NCBI GenBank assembly: GCA_949295325.1
Contig: CASFKG010000003.1
Coordinates: 1-48,246 of the forward strand
Origin: an uncultured bacterium
GTDB taxonomy: Bacteria > Bacillota_I > Bacilli_A > RFN20 > CAG-826
Direction: 5' to 3'
Length of the DNA stretch: 48,246 bases
Position 1 is the first letter of the stretch, and every line of letters begins with the position of its first letter. The notes below the pieces were generated by a model. That model saw nothing but the letters and a program-made list of their open reading frames with translations. It was not told the origin of the DNA and did no database searches. This document shows, piece by piece, positions 1 through 7,925 of this stretch. The position numbers were made by a program, and so were the translations under genes.

Positions 1-350
1 GGTTTGGCTGTTCGCCAATTAAAGTGGTACGCGAGCTGGGTTCAAAACGTCGTGAGACAGTTTGGTCCCTATCTGTCGTGGGCGTAGGAAGTTTGAAGGA
101 GCTAGTCCCTAGTACGAGAGGACCGGGATTAACGGAGCACTGGTATATCGGTTGTCGCGCCAGCGGCATGGCCGGGTAGCTACCTCCGGACCAGATAAAC
201 GCTGAAAGCATCTAAGCGTGAAGCTGTTCCTAAGATGAGACTTCCCATTCGCAAGAAGTAAGGGCCCTCCAAAGTTAGGAGGTTGATAGGTCAGAAGTGG
301 AAGCGCTGCAAGGCGTTAAGCTGACTGATACTAATAGCCCGAGGACTTAA
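1..350 (+). rRNA. rrl: 23S ribosomal RNA, 3' end (partial)
   Basis: The sequence carries the conserved 3' part of bacterial 23S rRNA: the sarcin-ricin loop core agtacgagaggacc at about 111-124, the 'tacctccggaccag' region, and the terminal 'ctgactgatactaatag' segment just before 350. The 5' part lies outside the window. The 3' end is set by homology memory and could be off by several bases. About 108 bases separate it from the 5S gene, with no tRNA between them. Confidence 0.97.
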
Positions 351-458
351 TTTCACTAATTCCTAATGGAATATAAGTCGTTTCAAGCAAAAGTTGGACA
401 AGAAAGAACGCAAAGAATATCCGGTCTTCAGAGAACAAGGAATCTCTCTAAGGAAAAG

Positions 459-568
459 TCTGGTGGCGATGGCGCGGTGGACACACCTGTTCCCATCCCG
501 AACACAGAAGTTAAGCACCGCAGTGGCGACGATAGTCCCTTCGGGGATGAAAATAGCGCGCCGCCGGG
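459..568 (+). rRNA. rrf: 5S ribosomal RNA
   Basis: About 110 bases containing the universal 5S core 'cccatcccgaacacag' followed by 'gaagttaag'. The ends pair: tctggtggcg at 459-468 pairs with the segment ending at 568 (cgccgccgg), with G-U pairs, which sets the boundaries. It follows 23S in the usual order and is followed by an intrinsic terminator. Confidence 0.95.
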
Positions 569-583
569 CTTTTTCTTTTATGG

Positions 584-602
584 GCCCCAACGGGGCTTTT
601 TT
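584..602 (+). terminator. Intrinsic terminator of the rRNA operon
   Basis: Perfect five-pair stem gcccc/ggggc with loop aac, followed by six T. It lies 15 bases after the 5S gene. Confidence 0.85.
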
Positions 603-805
603 GCTATTTTCGGATCGGCGTTCCTTGGCACCTGACGATTGCTTCCAGATTCGAGAAATTTGCTAGAAGTGGATTTGCAAGGAGCTAGAAGTAATCGCTT
701 CCAGCATCGGTTTCGAAAATGAAAAAAGAATGGCCTGGGTATGTCTATACGCCGATGGGAGCAAGGTCCACTAGGCATACTGTTACTTTTTGTGGCGCTT
801 GGCCT

Positions 806-811
806 TAGACT
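806..811 (+). promoter_or_regulatory. -10-like box (TAGACT) six bases before the start of the 818 gene
   Basis: TAGACT at 806-811, then aagcgc, then the GTG start at 818. No Shine-Dalgarno is visible. The spacing places the expected transcription start on the start codon, so the message may be leaderless. A convincing -35 box is not seen. Confidence 0.45.
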
Positions 812-817
812 AAGCGC

Positions 818-1243
818 GTGAAGAAATACTATTTCCTTGTCCGTCTTTCGTTACTAGGAGCCCTGGCCCTTCCACTTGTGCCTTTGTCGATTGTAAACGC
901 CATGGGGGAGTGGAGACTCGGTAACGATCCTTCCTATTCTTCCTTCCTCGTCTATATCGACCTCGGCCTGGCCCTTGTCCTTTTTATCGCCGAGCTTTGC
1001 TTTTGTCTGTTTTCGAGGAAACGCTACGAGGGCTTTTTCATCCGTGTTTCCCAAAGGGATACCCTGGCCGAACGGATATTCGAAATAGTTTCCGTCCTCG
1101 TCCTCATGGCGGGCCTGATACTTCTCATCTCCTCCCTTCTTACCACCCTTTCGGGGGACATGATCTATCTATCCGCGATTTTAATCGCCTACGGCGGGCT
1201 CGGCCTCGTCTACCTTTACATGAATGCGGCGAAGAGTTTCTGA
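818..1243 (+). CDS. Small membrane protein of unknown function
   Basis: 141 residues starting at GTG. The sequence shows four hydrophobic stretches at roughly residues 5-28, 43-67, 90-110 and 112-135, with short charged turns between them (for example FSRKRYEGFF after the second). It is therefore likely a four-helix inner-membrane protein with no extracellular domain. I do not recognise the family. The codon choice resembles the neighbouring genes and the frame is clean, so it is probably a real gene. It stands alone between the rRNA terminator and a decayed lipoprotein region. The start is supported by the TAGACT box exactly six bases upstream rather than by a ribosome binding site. Confidence 0.7.
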   Translation: MKKYYFLVRLSLLGALALPLVPLSIVNAMGEWRLGNDPSYSSFLVYIDLGLALVLFIAELCFCLFSRKRYEGFFIRVSQRDTLAERIFEIVSVLVLMAGLILLISSLLTTLSGDMIYLSAILIAYGGLGLVYLYMNAAKSF

Positions 1244-1322
1244 TACTTTAAGCAGCAAAAACATTTCTTGACATTATCGGCAGTTTCTGAAACTTTATAA
1301 GTAAGGTCTGGGAGGAAAGGCC

Positions 1323-1523
1323 ATGCTTAGTGAATTGCTTTTATGCACGCTTATTGGTTTAAGCGGATCCGCGTCAAGCCCGGTAGAAATGCCGGAAATC
1401 GCCGATGTCGGCGGATCGTTTCCGGCAGAAATTAACATCCCGGCTGGATTGGGTCTCCTACTTAAATTCAAGCACCTTTCGGGCGGTCGCTATTTCTTCT
1501 TGAATTGCTCTGTGGTTGATTAA
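1323..1523 (+). CDS. Short hypothetical protein, possibly a remnant
   Basis: 66 residues from ATG, with a good ribosome binding site (gggaggaaaggcc, 1310-1322). A TTGACA at 1268-1273 and tttata at 1294-1299 could form a promoter, but the spacer of 20 is too long. The product begins with a hydrophobic stretch (LSELLLCTLIGLSGS) that could be a short signal or membrane segment; I do not recognise the remainder. Its stop codon TAA overlaps the ATG of the following lipoprotein fragment. Because the downstream frame is broken, this ORF may itself be a piece of a decaying gene. Confidence 0.35.
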   Translation: MLSELLLCTLIGLSGSASSPVEMPEIADVGGSFPAEINIPAGLGLLLKFKHLSGGRYFFLNCSVVD

Positions 1524-2103
1524 TGAAAATTACTGGTTTGGCATTATGCCTAATAGGACTTTGCCTGTTTTCCTGCGGCCCTTCGGAGAATCCCGGTTTT
1601 TCTTCTAGCGGCCCCCTTCCCACTTGGGAAGCAAGGGTGGAGGAAGACGGCACCGCGGCCATATACGGCTATAACGGCTAGGCGGCGGACGTAGTCGTCT
1701 CGACCGCGTCCTCGTGGACGGGGAAATCTACGAGGCCGGGGGTTTCTACCCACAAGTTTAAGGGGCCACGAAGAAATAAGAAGCCTCAAACACCAGTTCG
1801 GGACCCAGAAGGGCGATTTGGACAAGAAGGCATTAGAGAAGCAAACCGAACTGGAACGGGAAATAACCGAACTCCTTCAAGGGCGATTTCGCCCGCAATT
1901 TCAATTTGGCGAAAGAAAAATTCGATAAAGCCGTGGAAAATTTCGATAGGACCATCGCCTTGCTGCAGAAAATAAAAGACGGTCTACTTGGAAACGAGAA
2001 CAATCTAAGGATCGCCAACGACAAGATCGACAAGGTAACCATAAGGAAACTCACGAGAAACGCCCCCTCGGTCGCCGAGGCCTTCAAGGAACTCGAAAAA
2101 TAA
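1523..2103 (+). pseudogene. Frameshifted lipoprotein gene remnant
   Basis: An ATG at 1523 opens a 52-residue frame with a lipoprotein signal (MKITGLALCLIGLCLFSCGP; lipobox LFSC) that ends at a TAG at 1679-1681 after ...AIYGYNG. A second frame, open from about 1700 to 1925, reads RVLVDGEIYEAGGFLPTS and then a charged coiled-coil-like part (KGDLDKKALEKQTELEREI). A third frame carries on from about 1878 (SFKGDFARNFNLAKEKFDKA) to a stop at 2101-2103 after FKELEK. Joined, these pieces make a plausible lipoprotein of about 190 residues with a C-terminal helical region. At least two frameshifts and one in-frame stop are needed, so the gene is either a pseudogene or carries sequencing errors. No family is recognised. 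Confidence 0.6.
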
Positions 2104-2124
2104 TAGTCCACCGCCGGTGGAAGC

Positions 2125-2145
2125 GGCCCTTATGGGGCCCTTTTT
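2125..2145 (+). terminator. Intrinsic terminator before asp23
   Basis: Stem ggccc/gggcc with loop ttatg, then c and five T. A further perfect hairpin (ccaccg/cggtgg, 2108-2120) precedes it. It closes the lipoprotein remnant. Confidence 0.7.
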
Positions 2146-2153
2146 AGGCTATA

Positions 2154-2182
2154 TGGATAAATGTCCCAAAGCGTGGCATAAT
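2154..2182 (+). promoter_or_regulatory. Probable promoter of the asp23-fakA-recG run
   Basis: TGGATA (2154-2159) as -35 and CATAAT (2177-2182) as -10 with a 17-base spacer. It lies just after a terminator and about 28 bases before the asp23 start, and leaves a short leader that contains agggg as ribosome binding site. Confidence 0.5.
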
Positions 2183-2209
2183 ACAGCCGCCTATTAGGGG
2201 TTCTTGAAC

Positions 2210-2572
2210 ATGGTCATAGATAAGTCCACGCCTTACGGCGGCATTGAAGTTTCGATCGAAGCCATCGCCCAAGTGGCCGGCGAAGCCGCCCTCGACTGCT
2301 ACGGCGTTTCGGGACTGGCCCCCAAGAATTCCCTGCGGGAGAACATCAACGAACTTCTCAATACCGATTTCAAGCGCGGCGTCTACTGCCGCCACGGCAA
2401 GAAAGGCGGCTACGAGGTCGACGTCTATCTTTACGTCGCCTACGGAGTGAAAATCACCGAAGTGGCCACCGAGGTACAGAAGAAGGTTCGCTACGATCTC
2501 GAAAAGACCTTCCAGATGCCGTTTAGGCAAGTAAACGTCATCGTCGCTGACATCAAGGAAATCAAGAACTAA
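2210..2572 (+). CDS. asp23: Asp23/YloU family envelope-stress protein
   Basis: 120 residues, typical of the Asp23/Gls24/YloU family. The N-terminal IEAIAQVAGEAALDCYGV and the DVYLYVAYGVKI segment match the family pattern, which consists of small cytoplasmic proteins often held near the membrane and linked to envelope stress. The ATG at 2210 is chosen over an in-frame TTG at 2204 because agggg (2196-2200) is nine bases from the ATG but only three from the TTG. The stop is followed after one base by fakA, the usual yloU-yloV arrangement, so the two genes are probably co-transcribed. Its direct biochemical role is not established from sequence. Confidence 0.9.
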   Translation: MVIDKSTPYGGIEVSIEAIAQVAGEAALDCYGVSGLAPKNSLRENINELLNTDFKRGVYCRHGKKGGYEVDVYLYVAYGVKITEVATEVQKKVRYDLEKTFQMPFRQVNVIVADIKEIKN

Positions 2573-2573
2573 T

Positions 2574-4280
2574 ATGCGGACTATCGACGGACAACAACTC
2601 AAAGAGCTGTTGATGTCGGGGGCCAATTACCTGTACAACTGCTACCCCGAAATCGACCAGCTCAACGTTTTCCCGGTTCCCGACGGGGATACCGGCATGA
2701 ACATGAATCTGACCTGCACGAGCGGGGTCAAGGAAATCCAAAACCGCAACGACGAGTCGTGCGCGAGCATCGCCACGGCCTATTCCAAAGGGCTTCTGAT
2801 GGGGGCCCGCGGGAACTCGGGCGTCATAACCTCCCAGATATTCCGGGGCTTTGCCTCCGGGATGGACGGGAAGGAAAAACTCACCGCGACCGACTTGGCC
2901 GCGGCCTTCGTCAAGGGGAGCGAGGTGGCCTACAAGGCCGTCATGCGTCCGGTCGAAGGGACCATCCTCACGGTCATAAGGGAATCCTCGGCCGCGCTTA
3001 AGGCCAGGGTCAAGAAGGACACGTCCATCGAAGACGTCTTCGACATCATGGTCGAAGAGGCCAACAAGTCGCTCCAACATACCCCGGAACTGCTTCCCAT
3101 CCTGAAGGAAGTCGGGGTCGTCGATAGCGGCGGCGCGGGGCTTCTTGCGATTCTGCGCGGGATGCGCGAGGCCAGCCACGGAAGGATGGTCGAAAGAAGC
3201 GACCTTTCTTCCCCTTCTTCCGAAAGCGGGCCGAAGGCTTCCCCCTACGCCGGGGCCAAACTCAGCGAATCGGAAGAGGGCTACGGCTACTGCACCCAGT
3301 TCATATTGAGGCTAGGTTCGCCCGATGACGGGAAGCGCCCCTTTTTGGAGAAGCGTTTCAAGAACTTCCTCAATACCCACGGCACTTCCTTGGTCATGGT
3401 CCGGGACGATGACATCGTCAAGGTCCACGTCCATACCCTTTCCCCGGGCACGATGCTCAACTATGCCCAGAACTACGGGGAGTTCGTGACCATCGTCATC
3501 GAGAACATGTCGGAAGAACACGACAACATCAGCCACGGCGAGATAGCGACCGACATGGAAGGGAATATCGCCCGGAAGTCCGCGGAAAAGAAAGCGGAGG
3601 AGAAACCCCTGAAGGAATCGGCGATGATCGCCGTTAGTTCCGGAGAAGGAATCGACGAGATGTTCAGGGAACTCGGGGTCGCCGTCCTCGTAAGCGGAGG
3701 CCAGACGATGAACCCCTCCACCCAGGACTTCATCGACGCGATAAAGAAGGCGCACGCGAAAAACGTCTTCATTTTCCCCAACAATTCCAATATCGTCATG
3801 GCCGCTTCGCAGGCCTGCGAAGTCGCTAGCAGCGGCGAAATCCGGGCCCGCGTCGTGCCGAGTAAAACCATCCTCCAGGGCTTCGCCGGGGCCATGCAGT
3901 ACATGCCGGAAGGCGATTTTGACGCGATGTACGAGGCCATGAAAGGCGCGCTCAAGACCGTGGCTTCCGGCTCGGTCACCTATTCCATCAAGGACACCGA
4001 CATCGAAGGCATCCACATAACCAAGGGCCACTACATGGCCATGAAGGAGGAAAAGGCCATCGTCGGCTGCGTGGCCGACAAGATGGAAGCCCTTTACTCC
4101 CTCTGCGGTTCCTTGGTAAACCAAGACACCTGCCTGCTCACCGTTTTGTGCGGCGAGGACGTCACGGAAAAGGAAGCCGGGGAAGCGAGGGAAAAACTAA
4201 ATGCGGAGTACCCGGATGCGGAAGTCGACGTCAAGATGGGCAAGCAGCCCGTCTACTCCTTCCTCGTCGGAGCGGAATAA
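2574..4280 (+). CDS. fakA: Fatty acid kinase ATP-binding subunit FakA (DAK2/YloV)
   Basis: 568 residues. The N-terminal DAK2 kinase domain shows FPVPDGDTGMNMNLT near residue 35 and ARGNSGVITSQIFRGF near residue 82, the nucleotide and metal binding motifs of this family. The C-terminal half (GEGIDEMFRELG, VFIFPNNSNIVMAASQA) is the YloV/FakA-type domain related to DegV. In characterised relatives FakA works with a FakB lipid-binding protein to phosphorylate fatty acids, giving acyl-phosphate for membrane lipid synthesis with PlsX. No fakB is in the window. The gene lies one base after asp23 and one base before the recG start codon. plsX, two genes downstream, acts on the same acyl-phosphate intermediate. 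Confidence 0.92.
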   Translation: MRTIDGQQLKELLMSGANYLYNCYPEIDQLNVFPVPDGDTGMNMNLTCTSGVKEIQNRNDESCASIATAYSKGLLMGARGNSGVITSQIFRGFASGMDGKEKLTATDLAAAFVKGSEVAYKAVMRPVEGTILTVIRESSAALKARVKKDTSIEDVFDIMVEEANKSLQHTPELLPILKEVGVVDSGGAGLLAILRGMREASHGRMVERSDLSSPSSESGPKASPYAGAKLSESEEGYGYCTQFILRLGSPDDGKRPFLEKRFKNFLNTHGTSLVMVRDDDIVKVHVHTLSPGTMLNYAQNYGEFVTIVIENMSEEHDNISHGEIATDMEGNIARKSAEKKAEEKPLKESAMIAVSSGEGIDEMFRELGVAVLVSGGQTMNPSTQDFIDAIKKAHAKNVFIFPNNSNIVMAASQACEVASSGEIRARVVPSKTILQGFAGAMQYMPEGDFDAMYEAMKGALKTVASGSVTYSIKDTDIEGIHITKGHYMAMKEEKAIVGCVADKMEALYSLCGSLVNQDTCLLTVLCGEDVTEKEAGEAREKLNAEYPDAEVDVKMGKQPVYSFLVGAE

Positions 4281-4281
4281 C

Positions 4282-6270
4282 TTGTTTCTTACCCGTAGCC
4301 CCAAGGTCGCCGAGGGGTTGGAAAAACTAGGAATCAGGGCCCCTTACGAGGCCCTTTGCCATTATCCCTACCGTTACGAGGACTTTTCCTATACCCCTTA
4401 CAAGGCCTTTCTCGAGGACAAGGAGAGGGTAGTGCTTTTAGGCCGTGCGGAAGGGGGAGTCAAAACCAGCCGCTTCCGGGGACATATGTCGAAGACGGCA
4501 TTTAGTTTCTCCTGCGTTAACGGAGGGCTTTACCAGGTCGTCGCCTGGAACCAGCCCTATCTATCGAAGGTGCTTTCGGGAGAGGGCCTATTTTCCTTGG
4601 TTGGAACCTACGACTATAAACGCCGGGAGATAAGCCTATCGAAGCTTTTAAAGGGGGAGATAAAGAAAGAAGACAGCCTTAGGCCCCTTTACCGCCTGCC
4701 TTCGAGCGTTCCCCAGCACACCTTCGTTTCGCTTCTTAGCAAGGGTATCGAAAACCCCGGTCCGGAGGCCGGGGAAGTCCTTCCCGCCTTCCTTAGGGAA
4801 AAGTACCGTCTCATCCCGCATCTCGAGGCCTTGAGGCGCCTGCATTTCCCGACCTCCTGGATTGATGTAAGGGAGGCTAGCCGCACCCTCAAGTACGAAG
4901 AGGCCTTGGCTTACGAAGTCGCAAACGTCTATGGACGGCGGAAAGAAGAGGCGCACAAGGAAAAGGGAAAGGCCGTCGACCTGCTCGCCTTAAAAGATAG
5001 AATAAAGGGTTTGGGCTATAGCCTTACCGGCGACCAGCTGAAGGCTTTGCGGGAGATAGTAGGGGACATGGAGGGCGATAGCCCCATGTACCGGCTGCTG
5101 CAGGGAGACGTCGGTACCGGCAAGACGCTGGTGGCGGCGTTGGCGATGTACGCGGAGGCGACTAGGGGGATGCAAAGCGCCCTACTAGCCCCGACCGAAT
5201 CGCTCGCCGAGCAGCATTATTCGGTTTTGCGCGGACTTTTCCCGGAACTAGAAGGGCGGATCACCCTTCTGACCGGGGGACTGGATTGTTCCTCGAGGAA
5301 AAAGGCCCTCGAGGATCTATCCGGCGGCAAGACGCTATTCGCGGTCGGGACGCACGCCCTGTTTTCGAAGGACGTGGTTTATTCCGGTTTGGGTCTAGCC
5401 GTCATCGACGAGCAGCATAAGTTCGGGGTTAGGCAAAGAAGGACTTTGCTCGAAAAGGGAAGGGACATGGACCTGCTCCTGATGAGCGCCACCCCCATTC
5501 CGCGGACCCTGGCCCTAACGGTCTACGGGGACTTGGAAATATCCACCATAAGGGAATTCCCGGGCGGCAAAAGGGATGTAACCACCCTCATTGCTTCCCC
5601 TAACGACAAGGACGTCTACAAGGCGGTACTTAAGCAGATTGACGAAGGCCGGCGCGTCTATGTCGTCGCCCCGGAAATAGAGGAAGGGGAAGACAAGGCC
5701 TCGAGCGTCCTTTCGGTCTACCGTTTCTTCGACCGCCTCCTTCCTAAACGCATCGCTCTTATGCATGGGAAAAGGAAAAGGGAGGAAAACGAAGCGGCCT
5801 TGCTTGCCTTCAAAAGCGGCATTTCGCCAATTCTCGTCGCCACCAACCTCATCGAGGTCGGAATAGACGTCAAGGAAGCCTCGATGATGCTGGTCTATAA
5901 TCCCACCCATTTCTCCCTGTCGGGACTTCACCAGTTGAGGGGCCGTATCGGCCGGGACGGGAGTCCTTCCTGCTTCTATCTCCTCTACAAAGGCAACGAC
6001 GAAAAGGAAATGGAAAAACTGAACGTCCTTGTCGGCACTTCGGACGGCTTCAAGATCGCCGAAGCCGATTTGAGGCTAAGGGGGCCCGGCGATATCGCCG
6101 GTACCGCCCAAAGCGGTCTGCCGGAATTCGCGCTTTGCTCGATAATCGACGACTACCCGATATTTAAGACGGCCCGGGAAGACGCCTCTCTACTTGCCTC
6201 TAACCCTAAGGGTATCCAGTTTGTTAGAATGCTACTAAAGCGGTCCTCTTCCCTTCCGGGAAGGGACTAG
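4282..6270 (+). CDS. recG: ATP-dependent DNA helicase RecG
   Basis: 662 residues when started at the TTG at 4282. That codon lies immediately after the fakA stop and nine bases after ggag (4269-4272); the frame is open further upstream but only inside fakA. The N-terminal wedge region is followed by the helicase core with Walker A GDVGTGKT near residue 275, the DEQHKFGVRQRR box near 375, and LLMSATPIPRTLALT (motif III). The C-terminal part holds QLRGRIGRDG (motif VI) and the RecG family tail. RecG remodels stalled forks and branched DNA in the cytoplasm. The length is slightly short of the usual 680-690, which fits the later start. The recG-plsX order matches other Bacillota, except that fapR is missing. 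Confidence 0.95.
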   Translation: MFLTRSPKVAEGLEKLGIRAPYEALCHYPYRYEDFSYTPYKAFLEDKERVVLLGRAEGGVKTSRFRGHMSKTAFSFSCVNGGLYQVVAWNQPYLSKVLSGEGLFSLVGTYDYKRREISLSKLLKGEIKKEDSLRPLYRLPSSVPQHTFVSLLSKGIENPGPEAGEVLPAFLREKYRLIPHLEALRRLHFPTSWIDVREASRTLKYEEALAYEVANVYGRRKEEAHKEKGKAVDLLALKDRIKGLGYSLTGDQLKALREIVGDMEGDSPMYRLLQGDVGTGKTLVAALAMYAEATRGMQSALLAPTESLAEQHYSVLRGLFPELEGRITLLTGGLDCSSRKKALEDLSGGKTLFAVGTHALFSKDVVYSGLGLAVIDEQHKFGVRQRRTLLEKGRDMDLLLMSATPIPRTLALTVYGDLEISTIREFPGGKRDVTTLIASPNDKDVYKAVLKQIDEGRRVYVVAPEIEEGEDKASSVLSVYRFFDRLLPKRIALMHGKRKREENEAALLAFKSGISPILVATNLIEVGIDVKEASMMLVYNPTHFSLSGLHQLRGRIGRDGSPSCFYLLYKGNDEKEMEKLNVLVGTSDGFKIAEADLRLRGPGDIAGTAQSGLPEFALCSIIDDYPIFKTAREDASLLASNPKGIQFVRMLLKRSSSLPGRD

Positions 6271-6284
6271 AAAGAAGGTATTTC

Positions 6285-7256
6285 ATGAAAATCGTCGTGG
6301 ACATGATGGGCGGGGACAACGGACTATATGCGACCCTGCCAGCCGTAAAGGAATTCCATAAACGCCACGGCGACGTCGAACTGACCATCGTCGGCGACGC
6401 CGCCCAGATAGGCGGAATCGAAGGCGTCGAGGTAATAGACGCGAAGAAGATCATGAAGATGGACGCGGGGGCTTTGGAGGTTTTCCGCGACAAGGAGACC
6501 TCGATGGCCAAGGCCGTCATGGCGGCCCTCGAGGAAAAGGCCGATGCGATAGTCTCGAGCGGCTCGACGGGGGCTTTCCTCTCGCTTTGCGCCCTCCGCC
6601 TGAAGAAACTCCCGGGCGTTCTTAGGCCCGCGCTGGTCTGCGACTTCCCGACCTTGGTGGAAGGGAAGAAGGTCACGCTTCTTGATATCGGCGCCTCGAG
6701 CGAGAACACGCCGGAGGAACTAAACCAGTTCGCCACGATCGGCTCGCTTTACAGCAAGTTCGCCAACGGAATCGAGGAACCGCAGGTATATCTGCTTAGC
6801 AACGGCACCGAAGAGGAGAAAGGCACCCCGGTCGTGAAAGCCGCCCACCAGCTCCTCAAGGAAAACAAGAACATCGTCTTCCGCGGCAACATCGAAGCCC
6901 GCGAGGTCATGGCCGGCTTCGCCGACGTCATCGTCGCCGACGGCTATTCCGGGAACGTCCTGCTCAAGTCCTGCGAGGGCACCGCGAAAACCATGTCCGC
7001 CCTCATCAAGAAGGCCTTCAAGAAGAACGCCCTGACGATGATAGGCTACCTCTTCGCGAAATCGGGTTTCCGGGACATGGCCAAGACCATGGACTACAAG
7101 AATACGGGCGGTGCCCTGCTTTTGGGGGTAAACGCCGCCGCGGTCAAGGCGCACGGGAATTCCGACACCCGGTCTTTCCTCAGCGCCCTCGAGGTGGCTT
7201 ACCGGCTTTCGAGCAGGCAGCTGCTCGCCAAGATAAAAGAAGGCCTATCCGCCTAA
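6285..7256 (+). CDS. plsX: Phosphate acyltransferase PlsX
   Basis: 323 residues beginning KIVVDMMGGDNG, the family signature, with the SSGSTGAFL segment typical of PlsX. It interconverts acyl-ACP and acyl-phosphate; the acyl-phosphate feeds PlsY for phosphatidic acid synthesis at the membrane. The ribosome binding site agaagg precedes the ATG. In many relatives plsX is followed by fabD, fabG and acpP. Here its stop (TAA) overlaps the rnc start by one base, so those genes are absent at this site. Together with fakA two genes upstream it gives a route from exogenous fatty acids to phospholipid. Confidence 0.95.
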   Translation: MKIVVDMMGGDNGLYATLPAVKEFHKRHGDVELTIVGDAAQIGGIEGVEVIDAKKIMKMDAGALEVFRDKETSMAKAVMAALEEKADAIVSSGSTGAFLSLCALRLKKLPGVLRPALVCDFPTLVEGKKVTLLDIGASSENTPEELNQFATIGSLYSKFANGIEEPQVYLLSNGTEEEKGTPVVKAAHQLLKENKNIVFRGNIEAREVMAGFADVIVADGYSGNVLLKSCEGTAKTMSALIKKAFKKNALTMIGYLFAKSGFRDMAKTMDYKNTGGALLLGVNAAAVKAHGNSDTRSFLSALEVAYRLSSRQLLAKIKEGLSA

Positions 7257-7924
7257 TGGAAGTTTCCGGCTTGCTCAACGGCCTGGGAATAAAGGCCAAG
7301 GACCCCGGCGTCTACGGGGCGGCCTTTCGCCATCCCTCCGCGAATGCCGAGGATAGCACCGCGCCCGACTACGAACGCCTCGAGTTCCTCGGCGATTCGC
7401 TGATCGGCTTAATCGTAAGCGAGATACTATTCAGGCTCTATCCGGACATGGACCAAGGGGAACTGTCCGCCCTCAAGGCCCATTTCGTGAAGACCAAAAG
7501 CGAGGCCGGCTACGCCAGGGAACTGGGCCTAGGGCCCTACATCGTCTTCGGGGGAAGCGTCCAGGGGGATATTCCCGAACACGTCCTCGAGGATGTCTTC
7601 GAATCCTTCTCCGGGGCCCTGCTCATCGACCAGGGGCTGGACGTTGCCTATTCCTTTTTGTCCGGCTTTCTCTACGGCAAGATCAAGGAAGGCCCCAAAC
7701 GCGTCGATAATCCCAAAAGCGACCTGCAGGAAGCCTTCCAGGCGGAACACAGGGAACCGGTTACCTACAAAATAATCAAGGAAGAAGGACCGGCCCACCG
7801 GCGCAACTTCGTCGCCGCGGTCTATTTCGAAAACGAGGAACTGGGAAGGGGCGAGGGCCATTCCAAGAAGGAAGCCGAGACCAACGCGGCCGCGGACGCC
7901 TTGGAAAAGATGGCCAAATACTAG
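7256..7924 (+). CDS. rnc: Ribonuclease III
   Basis: 222 residues. The RNase III signature YERLEFLGDSLIGLIVSE lies near residue 38-56, the second acidic pair is in LEDVFESFSGALLID near 111-125, and a double-stranded RNA binding domain occupies about 155-222 (NPKSDLQEAFQAE through the alanine-rich KKEAETNAAADALEKM). It cuts double-stranded RNA, including rRNA precursors. Start ATG overlaps the plsX stop (TAATG), indicating translational coupling. smc, which often follows rnc, is absent and ftsY comes next. Confidence 0.95.
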   Translation: MEVSGLLNGLGIKAKDPGVYGAAFRHPSANAEDSTAPDYERLEFLGDSLIGLIVSEILFRLYPDMDQGELSALKAHFVKTKSEAGYARELGLGPYIVFGGSVQGDIPEHVLEDVFESFSGALLIDQGLDVAYSFLSGFLYGKIKEGPKRVDNPKSDLQEAFQAEHREPVTYKIIKEEGPAHRRNFVAAVYFENEELGRGEGHSKKEAETNAAADALEKMAKY

Positions 7925-7925
7925 G

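Noticed and set aside
363-666. Open frames across the 23S-5S spacer and 5S gene
   Set aside because: They overlap the 5S rRNA and its terminator; no ribosome binding site or protein-like composition.
636-719. Imperfect repeats gcttccag and gctagaagt, each twice, between the rRNA terminator and the 818 gene
   Set aside because: Short, imperfect and only two copies; no clear hairpin, origin or attachment-site structure. A possible 29-codon ORF from ATG 719 lacks support.
719-808. Small ORF of 29 codons starting ATG 719
   Set aside because: No ribosome binding site, no recognisable composition, and it runs into the -10-like box of the next gene.
4201-4281. Upstream extension of recG by 27 codons
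   Set aside because: It lies wholly within fakA in another frame and lacks RecG similarity; TTG 4282 is better placed.
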